Source of the DNA: Jingyaoa shaoxingensis
Lineage (GTDB): Bacteria > Bacillota > Clostridia > Lachnospirales > Lachnospiraceae
Length of the DNA: 11,812 bases
NCBI RefSeq assembly: GCF_014385005.1
Contig: NZ_JACRSZ010000030.1
Coordinates: forward strand, 1 to 11,812
Direction of reading: 5' to 3'
Below the pieces are notes generated by a model. The model had not been told where the DNA came from, did no database searches, and worked only from the letters and a program-made list of their open reading frames with translations. Positions 1 through 6,420 of the stretch are shown one piece after another; positions within the stretch are counted from its first letter, which is position 1; each line of letters opens with the position of its first letter. The translations under genes and the position numbers were made by a program.

Positions 1-18
1 AGGAGGTTTTGTCAAGTA

Positions 19-36
19 CTTTTTTTGTAAAAAAAG
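19..36. repeat. Perfect A/T-rich palindrome CTTTTTTT-GT-AAAAAAAG
   Basis: Eight base pairs flank a two-base centre. It could act as a weak bidirectional terminator for a gene left of the window, because the plus strand ends in a run of A and the minus strand would read a run of T. The stem is almost all A-T, so function is uncertain. Confidence 0.35.
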
Positions 37-100
37 AAAAGAAATCCTTTAAATGCCGATGAAATCAGGGCTGAAGGAATTCTGAAATTTTTCTAAAATA

Positions 101-130
101 CTTAAGTTGACCACAGTGGGGTCAGACCCC
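101..130 (+). repeat. REP-like element, left copy (CTTAAGTTGACCACA flank + GGGGTCAGACCCC)
   Basis: A 13-base palindrome GGGG-TC-A-GA-CCCC (118-130) is preceded by the flank CTTAAGTTGACCACA (101-115). The same flank, in reverse complement and split by a small internal duplication, accompanies a related palindrome at 11291-11331. Palindromes of this kind are typical of REP sequences mobilised by REP-associated tyrosine transposases. No such transposase is visible in this window. Confidence 0.6.
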
Positions 131-234
131 GGTAAAAAACGGTAAACTTTGTAAGTAGAAAATAAAAATATTCTGAAATTTTTATTAAATTGAAAACCCC
201 TGTGTGTTAGGATAGTTGTCAGAAGTAAAATGAA

Positions 235-247
235 GGGGTCAGACCCC
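235..247 (+). repeat. Second GGGGTCAGACCCC palindrome
   Basis: This is an identical copy of the 13-base palindrome at 118-130. Both copies are followed within two bases by GGTAAAAA and preceded, at different distances, by ATTCTGAAATTTTT (79-92 and 170-183). The two units therefore look like diverged copies of one longer repeat. Confidence 0.6.
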
Positions 248-295
248 TGGTAAAAATTGCATGAAGAGTTAAATACGTTTGAGAGAATATACAAA

Positions 296-328
296 TTAAT
301 TGTAGAATACAATTAAGTGTATTATACA
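296..328 (+). promoter_or_regulatory. Candidate promoter and inverted repeat ahead of the epimerase
   Basis: An inverted repeat TTAATTGT-AGAAT-ACAATTAA (296-316) overlaps a weak -35-like TTGTAG (300-305). A -10-like TATACA (323-328) follows after 17 bases. The repeat is well placed to be an operator for a repressor or activator. The -35 is poor, so the promoter call is tentative. A modest purine-rich site (GAGAG near 342-346) precedes the ATG at 354. Confidence 0.4.
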
Positions 329-353
329 AATTAAATGAAAGTGAGAGATACAA

Positions 354-1439
354 ATGTTAGAAATTAACACCCAATTAACTAACAAAATCATTCTGGTAAC
401 TGGTGCCGCCGGTTTCATCGGTTCAAACTTAGTGCTGGAGCTGATCCGCACACAGAGTCCGTGCACCATTATTGGTATCGACAATATGAATGACTACTAC
501 GATGTGTCAATCAAAGAGTACCGTCTGCAGCAGATTGAATCCGCTGTGAAAGATTCTGACTCTACGTGGACCTTCATCAAAGGCTCCATTGCAGACCGTG
601 CTTTGATTGATGATATCTTTGCTACTTACAAGCCAGCAGTAGTTGTGAACTTAGCTGCACAGGCGGGCGTTCGTTATTCCATCACGAATCCGGATGTCTA
701 TGTGGAATCCAATCTGATCGGTTTCTATAACATCCTTGAGGCTTGTCGTCATTCCTATGACAACGGAGAAACAGAAGTAGAGCACCTCGTTTATGCTTCT
801 TCCTCATCTGTGTACGGATCTAACAAGAAGGTTCCGTATTCCACAGACGATAAGGTAGATAATCCGGTATCTCTGTATGCGGCTACAAAGAAGAGCAACG
901 AGCTGATGGCTCATGCTTATTCCAAACTCTACAATATTCCTTCCACAGGACTTCGCTTCTTTACAGTATATGGTCCGGCAGGCAGACCGGATATGGCATA
1001 TTTCGGATTTACAAACAAGCTGCTCAAGGGTGATACCATTCAGATTTTCAACTACGGTAACTGCAAGCGTGACTTTACTTATGTAGATGACATTGTCGAA
1101 GGTGTTAAGAGAGTTATGCAGTGTGCTCCAGAGAAGGTAAACGGAGAGGATGGACTTCCGATTCCGCCGTATCGTGTGTACAACATCGGCAACAACAGCC
1201 CGGAGAATCTGTTGGACTTTGTAGATATTCTGCAGCAGGAGCTGATCCGTGCAGGTGTACTGCCAGAGGACTATGACTTTGAAGCACACAAAAAGCTCGT
1301 TCCGATGCAGCCGGGAGATGTTCCAGTCACTTATGCAGACACATCTGCTTTAGAGCGTGATTTTGGTTTCAAGCCGAGCACCAGCCTCCGGGAAGGTCTG
1401 AGAAGATTTGCGGAGTGGTATAAGGAGTTCTATTTATAA
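354..1439 (+). CDS. NAD-dependent UDP-glucuronate 4-epimerase-type sugar epimerase
   Basis: This is a cytoplasmic extended short-chain dehydrogenase/reductase (SDR) of 361 residues. It shows an N-terminal Rossmann motif GAAGFIG (residues 17-23), the run NMNDYYD that is typical of UDP-GlcA 4-epimerases, a serine-rich YASSSSVYG stretch near residues 143-151, and the catalytic YxxxK pair Y175/K179 in LYAATKK. The C-terminal part has the usual substrate-binding RDFTYVDD and YNIGN motifs. Such enzymes interconvert UDP-glucuronate and UDP-galacturonate through a 4-keto intermediate for capsule or other polysaccharide. The convergent neighbour is a UDP-glucose dehydrogenase that would make UDP-glucuronate, which supports this specificity. 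A UDP-GlcNAc or UDP-Glc 4-epimerase is the alternative. Length is normal for the family, and codons are more GC-rich than in the retron genes. Confidence 0.88.
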   Translation: MLEINTQLTNKIILVTGAAGFIGSNLVLELIRTQSPCTIIGIDNMNDYYDVSIKEYRLQQIESAVKDSDSTWTFIKGSIADRALIDDIFATYKPAVVVNLAAQAGVRYSITNPDVYVESNLIGFYNILEACRHSYDNGETEVEHLVYASSSSVYGSNKKVPYSTDDKVDNPVSLYAATKKSNELMAHAYSKLYNIPSTGLRFFTVYGPAGRPDMAYFGFTNKLLKGDTIQIFNYGNCKRDFTYVDDIVEGVKRVMQCAPEKVNGEDGLPIPPYRVYNIGNNSPENLLDFVDILQQELIRAGVLPEDYDFEAHKKLVPMQPGDVPVTYADTSALERDFGFKPSTSLREGLRRFAEWYKEFYL

Positions 1440-1451
1440 TAGAACAAATAG

Positions 1452-1505
1452 AAAACCTCTGTCAGGATTCACATTTCTGTGATTCCCAGGCAGAGGTTAT
1501 TTTTA
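1452..1505. terminator. Bidirectional intrinsic terminator between convergent genes
   Basis: AACCTCTG (1454-1461) pairs with CAGAGGTT (1491-1498). An inner stem GGATTCACA/TGTGATTCC has one mismatch around a short TTTC loop. On the plus strand the stem is followed by ATTTTTAT. On the minus strand it is followed by TTTTCTATTT. It lies just after the epimerase stop and 30 bases beyond the ugd stop, so it can serve both genes. Confidence 0.8.
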
Positions 1506-1535
1506 TGGACGCGAGTTAGATAAAACTAATTGCTC

Positions 1536-3011
1536 TTAGTCTCTCTGGAACAAGTCTCTCGTATATACTTTTTCTCTTACATCATCCAGACAGTTGTCAT
1601 AGCGGTTTGCAATGATGCTCTGGCTGATTCTCTTGAATTCTTCTAAGTCATTAACCACTCTGGAACCATAGAAAGTGGTACCATTTTCAAGTGTTGGCTC
1701 ATAAATCACAACAGTTGCGCCCTTAGCCTTAATTCGCTTCATGACACCCTGGATAGAAGACTGGCGGAAGTTATCGGAGTTAGATTTCATGGTCAGACGA
1801 TATACACCGACAACAACTTCTTTTTCCTTTGCAGCATCCCAGGAGCTGTTTGCTTCATAAGCACCAGCGATTTCGAGTACACGATCTGCAATGAAATCTT
1901 TACGTGTTCTATTACTCTCTACGATAGCAGACATCATATTCTGCGGTACATTATCATAGTTGGCAAGGAGCTGCTTGGTGTCCTTTGGCAGGCAGTATCC
2001 GCCGTAACCGAAGGAAGGGTTGTTGTAGTGTGTACCGATACGAGGATCAAGACAAACACCGTTGATAATCGCCTGTGTGTTCAGACCTTTCATCTCTGCA
2101 TAAGTGTCCAGCTCGTTGAAATAGGAAACTCGAAGAGCGAGGTAGGTGTTTGCAAATAGCTTAACTGCCTCTGCCTCGGTGAATCCCATGAATAGAGTAT
2201 CAATGCCTTCCTTGATTGCTCCCTGCTGCAGAAGTTCTGCGAAAGTATGAGAAGCAGCAACAAGTCTTTCATCGGATTCATCTGTGGAAACGATGATACG
2301 GGATGGATACAGATTGTCATACAGAGCCTTGGATTCACGCAGGAATTCCGGGCTAAAGATGATGTTCTTTGTGTTGTACTTAGCACGAACGCTTTCAGTA
2401 TATCCAACCGGGATCGTGGACTTGATGACCATGATAGCGTCCGGATTTACCTTTAATACTAGTTCGATGACAGCCTCTACAGCGGAAGTGTCAAAATAGT
2501 TCTTCTTACTGTCATAGTTGGTCGGAGCAGCGATAACAACATAATCAGCGTTTTTGTAAGCAGTTTCGCCGTCAAGAGTTGCGGTCAAATCCAGATCCTT
2601 TTCTGCCAGATACATCTCAATATAATCATCCTGAATCGGAGGTTTCTTGTTGTTGATGAGTTCTACTTTTTCCGGGATAATATCAACTGCAGTCACATGA
2701 TTGTGCTGTGCGAGAAGAGTGGCAATGGACAGACCAACGTATCCGGTACCGGCAACAGCGATATTCATCGGCTCATGCTGCTTTTTTGCTTCTGTAGTAC
2801 CGTTCACAAACAGATCAGTTGGTTCAAAGCCCAATACTTCTCCAAGTGCCTCTAATTGCGGGATGGACGGCATGATGTCTACAGATTCCATGCGGCTGAT
2901 AACAGCGCGATTGATGCCGGTAGCATCAGCAAGCTGCTGCTGTGTCATATTCTTGGCTTTTCGTTTCTCGGTGATGGTCTGAGCCATCAGAGCCTGTGAT
3001 AATTTTTTCAT
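1536..3011 (-). CDS. ugd: UDP-glucose 6-dehydrogenase with N-terminal XRE-type HTH domain
   Basis: This 491-residue fusion starts with an XRE/Cro-like helix-turn-helix (about residues 11-68; [20 protein letters not shown] contains the recognition region), a short linker, then a full UDP-glucose/GDP-mannose dehydrogenase from about residue 82. The dehydrogenase has the NAD-binding GTGYVG (88-93), KSTIPVG, SPEFLRE, and the catalytic cysteine C340 in [11 protein letters not shown]. The last equals Cys260 of short Ugd enzymes plus about 80 residues. It oxidises UDP-glucose to UDP-glucuronate with two NAD+, feeding the neighbouring epimerase. The start is supported by AAAGGAG about nine bases upstream on the minus strand, so the HTH is translated with the enzyme. 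A strong promoter lies at 3099-3126. Coupling of enzyme and DNA binding suggests autoregulation, which is inference. Confidence 0.92.
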   Translation of the reverse strand: MKKLSQALMAQTITEKRKAKNMTQQQLADATGINRAVISRMESVDIMPSIPQLEALGEVLGFEPTDLFVNGTTEAKKQHEPMNIAVAGTGYVGLSIATLLAQHNHVTAVDIIPEKVELINNKKPPIQDDYIEMYLAEKDLDLTATLDGETAYKNADYVVIAAPTNYDSKKNYFDTSAVEAVIELVLKVNPDAIMVIKSTIPVGYTESVRAKYNTKNIIFSPEFLRESKALYDNLYPSRIIVSTDESDERLVAASHTFAELLQQGAIKEGIDTLFMGFTEAEAVKLFANTYLALRVSYFNELDTYAEMKGLNTQAIINGVCLDPRIGTHYNNPSFGYGGYCLPKDTKQLLANYDNVPQNMMSAIVESNRTRKDFIADRVLEIAGAYEANSSWDAAKEKEVVVGVYRLTMKSNSDNFRQSSIQGVMKRIKAKGATVVIYEPTLENGTTFYGSRVVNDLEEFKRISQSIIANRYDNCLDDVREKVYTRDLFQRD

Positions 3012-3067
3012 TGTATATGTACTCCTTTGGGTAATTGTAATTTGCGTTAATTAGAATAACAAAATCT

Positions 3068-3085
3068 GCTAACATGTATGTAAGC
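3068..3085. promoter_or_regulatory. Candidate operator: near-perfect inverted repeat in the ugd leader
   Basis: GCTAACAT-GT-ATGTAAGC is an 18-bp inverted repeat with one mismatched pair. It lies just downstream of the ugd -10 element on the minus strand, where a bound repressor would block transcription. The core ATGTTA/TAACAT recurs at 3111-3116, inside the promoter spacer, and at 3197-3202. The fused XRE domain of the ugd product is the obvious candidate binder. Confidence 0.45.
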
Positions 3086-3098
3086 GAAAACTATTTAT

Positions 3099-3126
3099 AT
3101 TATAGTGCGAATGTTAAAAATGTCAA
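3099..3126 (-). promoter_or_regulatory. Sigma-A-type promoter of the XRE-ugd gene
   Basis: Read on the minus strand, TTGACA (3126-3121) is followed after 16 bases by TATAAT (3104-3099). Both hexamers match consensus exactly and lie about 90-115 bases upstream of the ATG, leaving a leader that contains the inverted repeat at 3068-3085. Confidence 0.8.
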
Positions 3127-3184
3127 TATTTAAGATAAAAATAAATCTAAAAAGATAAAAGAAACTGCTGAACACATAAAATAG

Positions 3185-3201
3185 TGTTAAAAATATTAAC
3201 A
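3185..3201. repeat. Inverted repeat TGTTAA-n5-TTAACA between ugd and the VanZ-like gene
   Basis: A 6+6 bp palindrome with a five-base A/T spacer lies between two divergent genes. It shares the TTAACAT core with the sites at 3068-3085 and 3111-3116, so it may be a further site for the same regulator, perhaps acting on the rightward gene. No clear rightward promoter was found next to it. Confidence 0.35.
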
Positions 3202-3277
3202 TTAAGTAATTGATATGTACTTTTTCCTAGTCCATGATGCTGCTGTGTAAAGAAAAATAAATCAGAGGAGGAGTGTC

Positions 3278-3746
3278 ATGGATCAAACAAAGCAATTGAT
3301 TGAGAGAATCAAGCAGTACCTTGAAAAGCATCCGGAGAGATATACGGGAGATGTAGATATGTAGATACATTATTATATTCTTAGGTATTGTGTTTGGATC
3401 TACAGTATTCACCAGACCAAAAACGATTCGGCAGTATAAATTGATCCCATTGTGGTCATGGGGAACGATTATTTGCTGCCAGGACTGGTCATTATTAAAA
3501 GAAAATTTTTTAAACTGTATATTATTATTGCCGGCAGGAGCACTACTTCCTGCAATTGTAAATCATAAGGTGAAATGGTATCAGGCTCTTTTGGTGGGAA
3601 TAGCTATATCTGCAACCATAGAATTTTGTCAGTTGATTTTTATGCGTGGGTTGTTCGAGTGGGACGATATGATCCATAATGGGCTTGGCTGTATGGTGGG
3701 ATGTCTTTTGGCAAATCTGCAAATAAATGGGGATGAGGAGGTATGA
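3278..3746 (+). pseudogene. VanZ-like membrane protein gene with an apparent frameshift
   Basis: A very strong ribosome-binding site GAGGAGGAG (3265-3273) precedes an ATG at 3278 that opens only 28 codons (MDQTKQLIERIKQYLEKHPE..., TAG at 3362-3364). Skipping the single T at 3362 joins it to a frame that continues RYIIIFLGIVFGS at once as a first membrane helix and runs to 3746. That frame has no ATG, GTG or TTG start before GTG 3390, which would cut away half of helix 1. The body has four hydrophobic segments and the VanZ-family signature IEFCQLIFMRGLFEWDD...HNGLGCMVG. VanZ-like proteins are membrane proteins, some giving low-level teicoplanin resistance. The join lies in an 8-bp tandem duplication (ATGTAGAT twice, 3351-3366). 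Frame loss, sequencing error or programmed shift are all possible. Confidence 0.7.
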
Positions 3747-3933
3747 AGGCTGTTCCACTATAGAAGAAAAAACTATTTACTATCATCATTATAGACTGTA
3801 GAATGGTAAGTGAAAAGTTCCACAGAAGTTTGGTAATTTAATATATAGAAGCTTATTTAATATAAGTATGAAAAACAGAGAATGGATTTTATAAAAATGA
3901 TTTTACTTATTAACAGAAGGAAATGTTTGACAA
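3747..3933. other. Intergenic region upstream of the retron operon
   Basis: This very AT-rich stretch must contain the retron promoter, but no clear one is visible. The best I can offer is TTGGTA (3830-3835) with TATTTA (3854-3859), which is weak. No terminator for the VanZ-like gene is evident. GAAGGAA (about 3915-3921) is the likely ribosome-binding site for the gene at 3934. Confidence 0.4.
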
Positions 3934-4851
3934 ATGATAACGAAGAAGGTTCTTTCAGATAAGTATGTAGAGCAATTATATGATTTATTTGAAAGGAAAA
4001 ACTGGAACACACAGGAGATGGGAAAATACTCTGTATTTGACAGATTTTGTGAGAGAATGGCAGAACTGGAGACAGATGTACAGCGTGATTTGATACTTGG
4101 TCTTACTGAAAATTTTTTATGGGTAAACAGCAGTATGTATGAACAATATTTGCTGGTTACTTTTCAGAAACTTTTCCAGGATAAATCATGGAATCCGGAA
4201 AAAGGGAAAAATATTTGTATTTGCCCATTGCTTCCGGAAGAGGATTTTGGGAAAATAAAAAGTTCTACTTTTATGTTGTATTTATGTCAGAGTATATTGC
4301 TTCGAACATATGAAGAATTTCAGGACGGACAGGTGCGGATTTGTGAGACACCAGAAGTGTTGAAAGAGGAGAAATACAGAAAAAATATAGATTCAGTTAT
4401 TTTAATTGATGATTTTATTGGAAGCGGTGAAACAGCTCTTGGCTGTATGGCATATTTGGATTTTCTGAGACAGGAAGGAAAAAAGATGTACATTCTTGCT
4501 ATGGTTGCGCAGAAAGAGGGAATAAACAATATTCAAAAAGAAGGAATTCCTGTCTTTGCAGATGTTGTACGTGAAAAGGGCATATCAGACCAATTTGAAA
4601 AAGAAGAAGCACAGCAGAAACTAGATGAAATGAAGAAAATAAGTAAATTGCTGAAGGTTCCTTCCGAAATGTATCTTGGATTTTTACAGGCAGAAAGTCT
4701 GGTTGCTATGAATAAAACTCCTAATAATACATTCCCGGTATATTGGCATGAGAAGAAGGGGCATTCGCGTGCACCATTTCCAAGAAAAGAAAATGTGAAA
4801 ATGATCAGAAAAGAAAATAAAGAACAGGAAAGATATGAGAGAAGGAATTGA
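3934..4851 (+). CDS. PRTase-fold retron-associated protein (putative effector)
   Basis: This 305-residue protein has the phosphoribosyltransferase PRPP-binding signature: hydrophobic strand VILI, acidic pair D159-D160, then FIGSGET (161-167). A C-terminal stretch GFLQAESLVAMNKTPNNTFPVYW (TPNNT at 262-266, W271) resembles the conserved end of the PRTase-CE family found in conflict systems. The N-terminal about 100 residues are helical with no recognised domain, and the tail is rich in Lys/Glu. It has no signal peptide or membrane helix, so it should be cytoplasmic. Its stop overlaps the next start by 17 bases, so the two are translationally coupled and lie in one operon with the retron RNA and reverse transcriptase. 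By analogy with other retrons it would be the effector held inactive by the RT-msDNA complex; its substrate is unknown. Codons are A/T-rich, unlike the sugar genes. Confidence 0.75.
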   Translation: MITKKVLSDKYVEQLYDLFERKNWNTQEMGKYSVFDRFCERMAELETDVQRDLILGLTENFLWVNSSMYEQYLLVTFQKLFQDKSWNPEKGKNICICPLLPEEDFGKIKSSTFMLYLCQSILLRTYEEFQDGQVRICETPEVLKEEKYRKNIDSVILIDDFIGSGETALGCMAYLDFLRQEGKKMYILAMVAQKEGINNIQKEGIPVFADVVREKGISDQFEKEEAQQKLDEMKKISKLLKVPSEMYLGFLQAESLVAMNKTPNNTFPVYWHEKKGHSRAPFPRKENVKMIRKENKEQERYERRN

Positions 4852-5119
4852 ATTTTTGATATTAGATACGATAAAAAGGCATGGATCGATAATGCCGCTT
4901 TTTAAAGCGGGGTATTCATATGCAAAGGTTATGGAATGGGGAAAACGATTGGAGAAAGAAGGAAAAATTTCTTATAGTGAAGATGGAGTGAGAAATTTGA
5001 CAGAGCTAGGAGAGCAGAGATGGAAAAGCCTGAAAGGGACAAAACATACTTTTTCGATTTTGCCCCTGGAGGAATACAGAGTCAGTAAAATAGACATAGA
5101 CGATATATATTTACCATGA
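4835..5119 (+). CDS. Small winged-helix protein of the retron operon
   Basis: This is a 94-residue basic protein. The first about 65 residues read as a winged helix-turn-helix: helix FLILDTIKRHG, a turn and second helix SIMPLFKAGYSYAKVMEWGKRLEKEG, then a beta wing KISYSEDGVRNLTELGEQRW. The remaining about 30 residues are an acidic tail. Its ATG lies inside the end of the PRTase-like gene, with GGAAAG just upstream. The stop is 13 bases before the 5' end of the retron RNA. A winged-HTH partner next to a PRTase protein is the known accessory pair of type III retrons. It may bridge effector and msDNA or bind nucleic acid, which is inference. Confidence 0.7.
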   Translation: MREGIEFLILDTIKRHGSIMPLFKAGYSYAKVMEWGKRLEKEGKISYSEDGVRNLTELGEQRWKSLKGTKHTFSILPLEEYRVSKIDIDDIYLP

Positions 5120-5132
5120 TATAATAAATTTG

Positions 5133-5350
5133 CCTTTGAAATCTTTAGACTTAGCACATTTGTGCGGGATTAGCGAGTCGTTAATCTTAGAGGAACTTAT
5201 TTTTCGAGCCATAGTAAGACTTGTTCGTTCTTTTACAGGAGTAAAATCCCAAACAAGTCTTACAGGTCGTGATTTTGTTCCAAAATCACTTCTTCTTATC
5301 CTTTCCTTCGGAAAGAATAAGACTGATATTTCTGGTAAAGATTTCAAAGG
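5133..5350 (+). ncRNA. Retron msr-msd non-coding RNA
   Basis: The element is bounded by a perfect 15-nt inverted repeat: a1 CCTTTGAAATCTTTA (5133-5147) and a2 TAAAGATTTCAAAGG (5336-5350). Just after a1 comes TTAGC, with G5154 as the candidate branching guanosine. The msr has a small hairpin GCAC-ATTT-GTGC (5154-5165) and an 8-bp hairpin GATTAGCG-AGT-CGTTAATC (5168-5186). The presumed msd carries a perfect 12-bp stem (5214-5225 with 5252-5263) capped by TTTTAC-AGGA-GTAAAA (5231-5246), then GTGATTTT-n5-AAAATCAC (5269-5289), then TCTTAT/ATAAGA plus CTTTCC-TTC-GGAAAG (5294-5322). Reverse transcription would start near a2 and copy these stems. The exact msr/msd border cannot be set from sequence alone. 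Confidence 0.88.
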
Positions 5351-5367
5351 TTTTTTAGGTGGATGAA

Positions 5368-6420
5368 ATGGAATGGAATGAATATAAAATTGCATTTATT
5401 GAAGCAGCACGAAAAAGTGGGAAAAATAATGCATACTGTGAAAAATATTTGAATTATGCGGAGCAGCTGTGGATGCACCATATGCCTGTTATTTATACGC
5501 AGGAACATTTATGTGCCTTGCTGGGCTACCTGCCAACATATGTATATGCTGCGGCAAATGCACCGGAAGATTTTTATCGGCAGTTTTTAATTCCGAAAAA
5601 GAATGGTGGAAGCCGAATGATTTCAGAGCCATTGCCTAATCTGAAGGAAATTCAGGAGTGGATTTTAAAAAATATTTTATATAAAGCAGAAATCAGTACT
5701 TACGCAAAAGCATATATTCCAGGAAAGTCAGTAAAAGATAATGTGCGTTTTCACAGAAGACAGAAAAAGGTATTGTCATTAGATATTAAGGCCTTTTACG
5801 ATCACTTGACTGACTGGATGGTATTTCAGTTTTTTATAGAAAAAGGATATAATGAGGCTGTAGCTATGATGCTGACAGGCTTATGTTGTTTAAGAGGATG
5901 CCTGCCGCAGGGAGCACCAACAAGTGCGGCACTTTCCAATCTGCTAATGGTAGAATTTGATGAAAAAGTAGGATTGTTTTGTAAAGAAAAAAAGATCCGA
6001 TATACACGATATGCAGATGATATGACATTTTCGGGAGATTTTGATGAGCTAGAAGTAATACGTTTTGTCAGGCAGGAATTAAAATCCATAGGATTGCGTT
6101 TGAATATGAAAAAAACAAGAACACGAAAACAGGGACAGCAGCAGGAAGTTACAGGAATAGTTGTCAATTATAAAACACAGCTTCCCAAAAGTATTCGTAA
6201 AGAAATTCGCAAAAATATGTATTATATTCAAAAATTTGGGCTGGAATCTCATTTGGAATATATAGGTCTGGAGTGCAGGAATTACCGAGAGCATTTACTG
6301 GGGCAAATAGGTTATGCATTATTTATTAATCCGAAAGATCAGGAAATGAAGCGGTATAAGGAGATTATTCATGATGTGGACATTTGTTGCAAAAAGCAGA
6401 CACCAGACAGGTTTGTATAA
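5368..6420 (+). CDS. Retron reverse transcriptase
   Basis: This RT of about 350 residues would copy part of the upstream RNA into branched msDNA. Motifs in order (ATG 5368 numbering): LIPKKNGGSRMISEP (RT1), NVRFH (125-129, in the place of the retron NAxxH motif), LDIKAFYDHL with catalytic D139 (RT3), GCLPQGAPTSAALSN (RT4), YADD (215-218, catalytic Asp pair) and VTGIVVN with the retron-type VTG at 261-263. The C-terminal thumb region is basic and helical. AGGTGG (5357-5362) sits five bases before ATG 5368, so I prefer that start. A GTG at 5359 would add three residues but lies within this site. The a2 repeat ends 17 bases upstream, the usual close spacing of retron RNA and RT. Confidence 0.93.
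   Translation: MEWNEYKIAFIEAARKSGKNNAYCEKYLNYAEQLWMHHMPVIYTQEHLCALLGYLPTYVYAAANAPEDFYRQFLIPKKNGGSRMISEPLPNLKEIQEWILKNILYKAEISTYAKAYIPGKSVKDNVRFHRRQKKVLSLDIKAFYDHLTDWMVFQFFIEKGYNEAVAMMLTGLCCLRGCLPQGAPTSAALSNLLMVEFDEKVGLFCKEKKIRYTRYADDMTFSGDFDELEVIRFVRQELKSIGLRLNMKKTRTRKQGQQQEVTGIVVNYKTQLPKSIRKEIRKNMYYIQKFGLESHLEYIGLECRNYREHLLGQIGYALFINPKDQEMKRYKEIIHDVDICCKKQTPDRFV

Larger units (their letters stand above)
1..353. other. AT-rich intergenic region with REP-like repeats and epimerase leader
   Basis: I see no convincing gene here. The longest minus-strand frame runs through the repeats and has no credible ribosome-binding site. The region holds an 18-bp perfect palindrome (19-36), two copies of a 14-nt direct repeat (79-92 and 170-183, ATTCTGAAATTTTT), two copies of the palindrome GGGGTCAGACCCC (118-130 and 235-247), and the presumed promoter region of the downstream epimerase with an 8+8 bp inverted repeat. 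The density of short repeats is typical of a REP-type intergenic cluster. Confidence 0.7.

Noticed and set aside
49..312. 87-codon minus-strand open frame
   Set aside because: It runs through the REP-like repeats, which account for its repeated GSDP peptides. It has no credible ribosome-binding site and an odd composition.
804..1289. 161-codon minus-strand open frame inside the epimerase
   Set aside because: It is antisense to a well-supported enzyme gene and shows no recognisable motif.
5111..5395. Overlapping open frames on both strands across the retron RNA (for example 5130-5366 plus and 5111-5395 minus)
   Set aside because: The region is explained by a structured RNA with an a1/a2 repeat. 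The peptides mirror the hairpins (for example SLTG/TSLTGRD) and have no start signals.
3934..6420. Group II intron or DGR instead of a retron
   Set aside because: There is no maturase or HNH domain, no intron RNA domain V-like hairpin downstream, and no variable/template repeat pair. The VTG motif and upstream a1/a2 RNA point to a retron.
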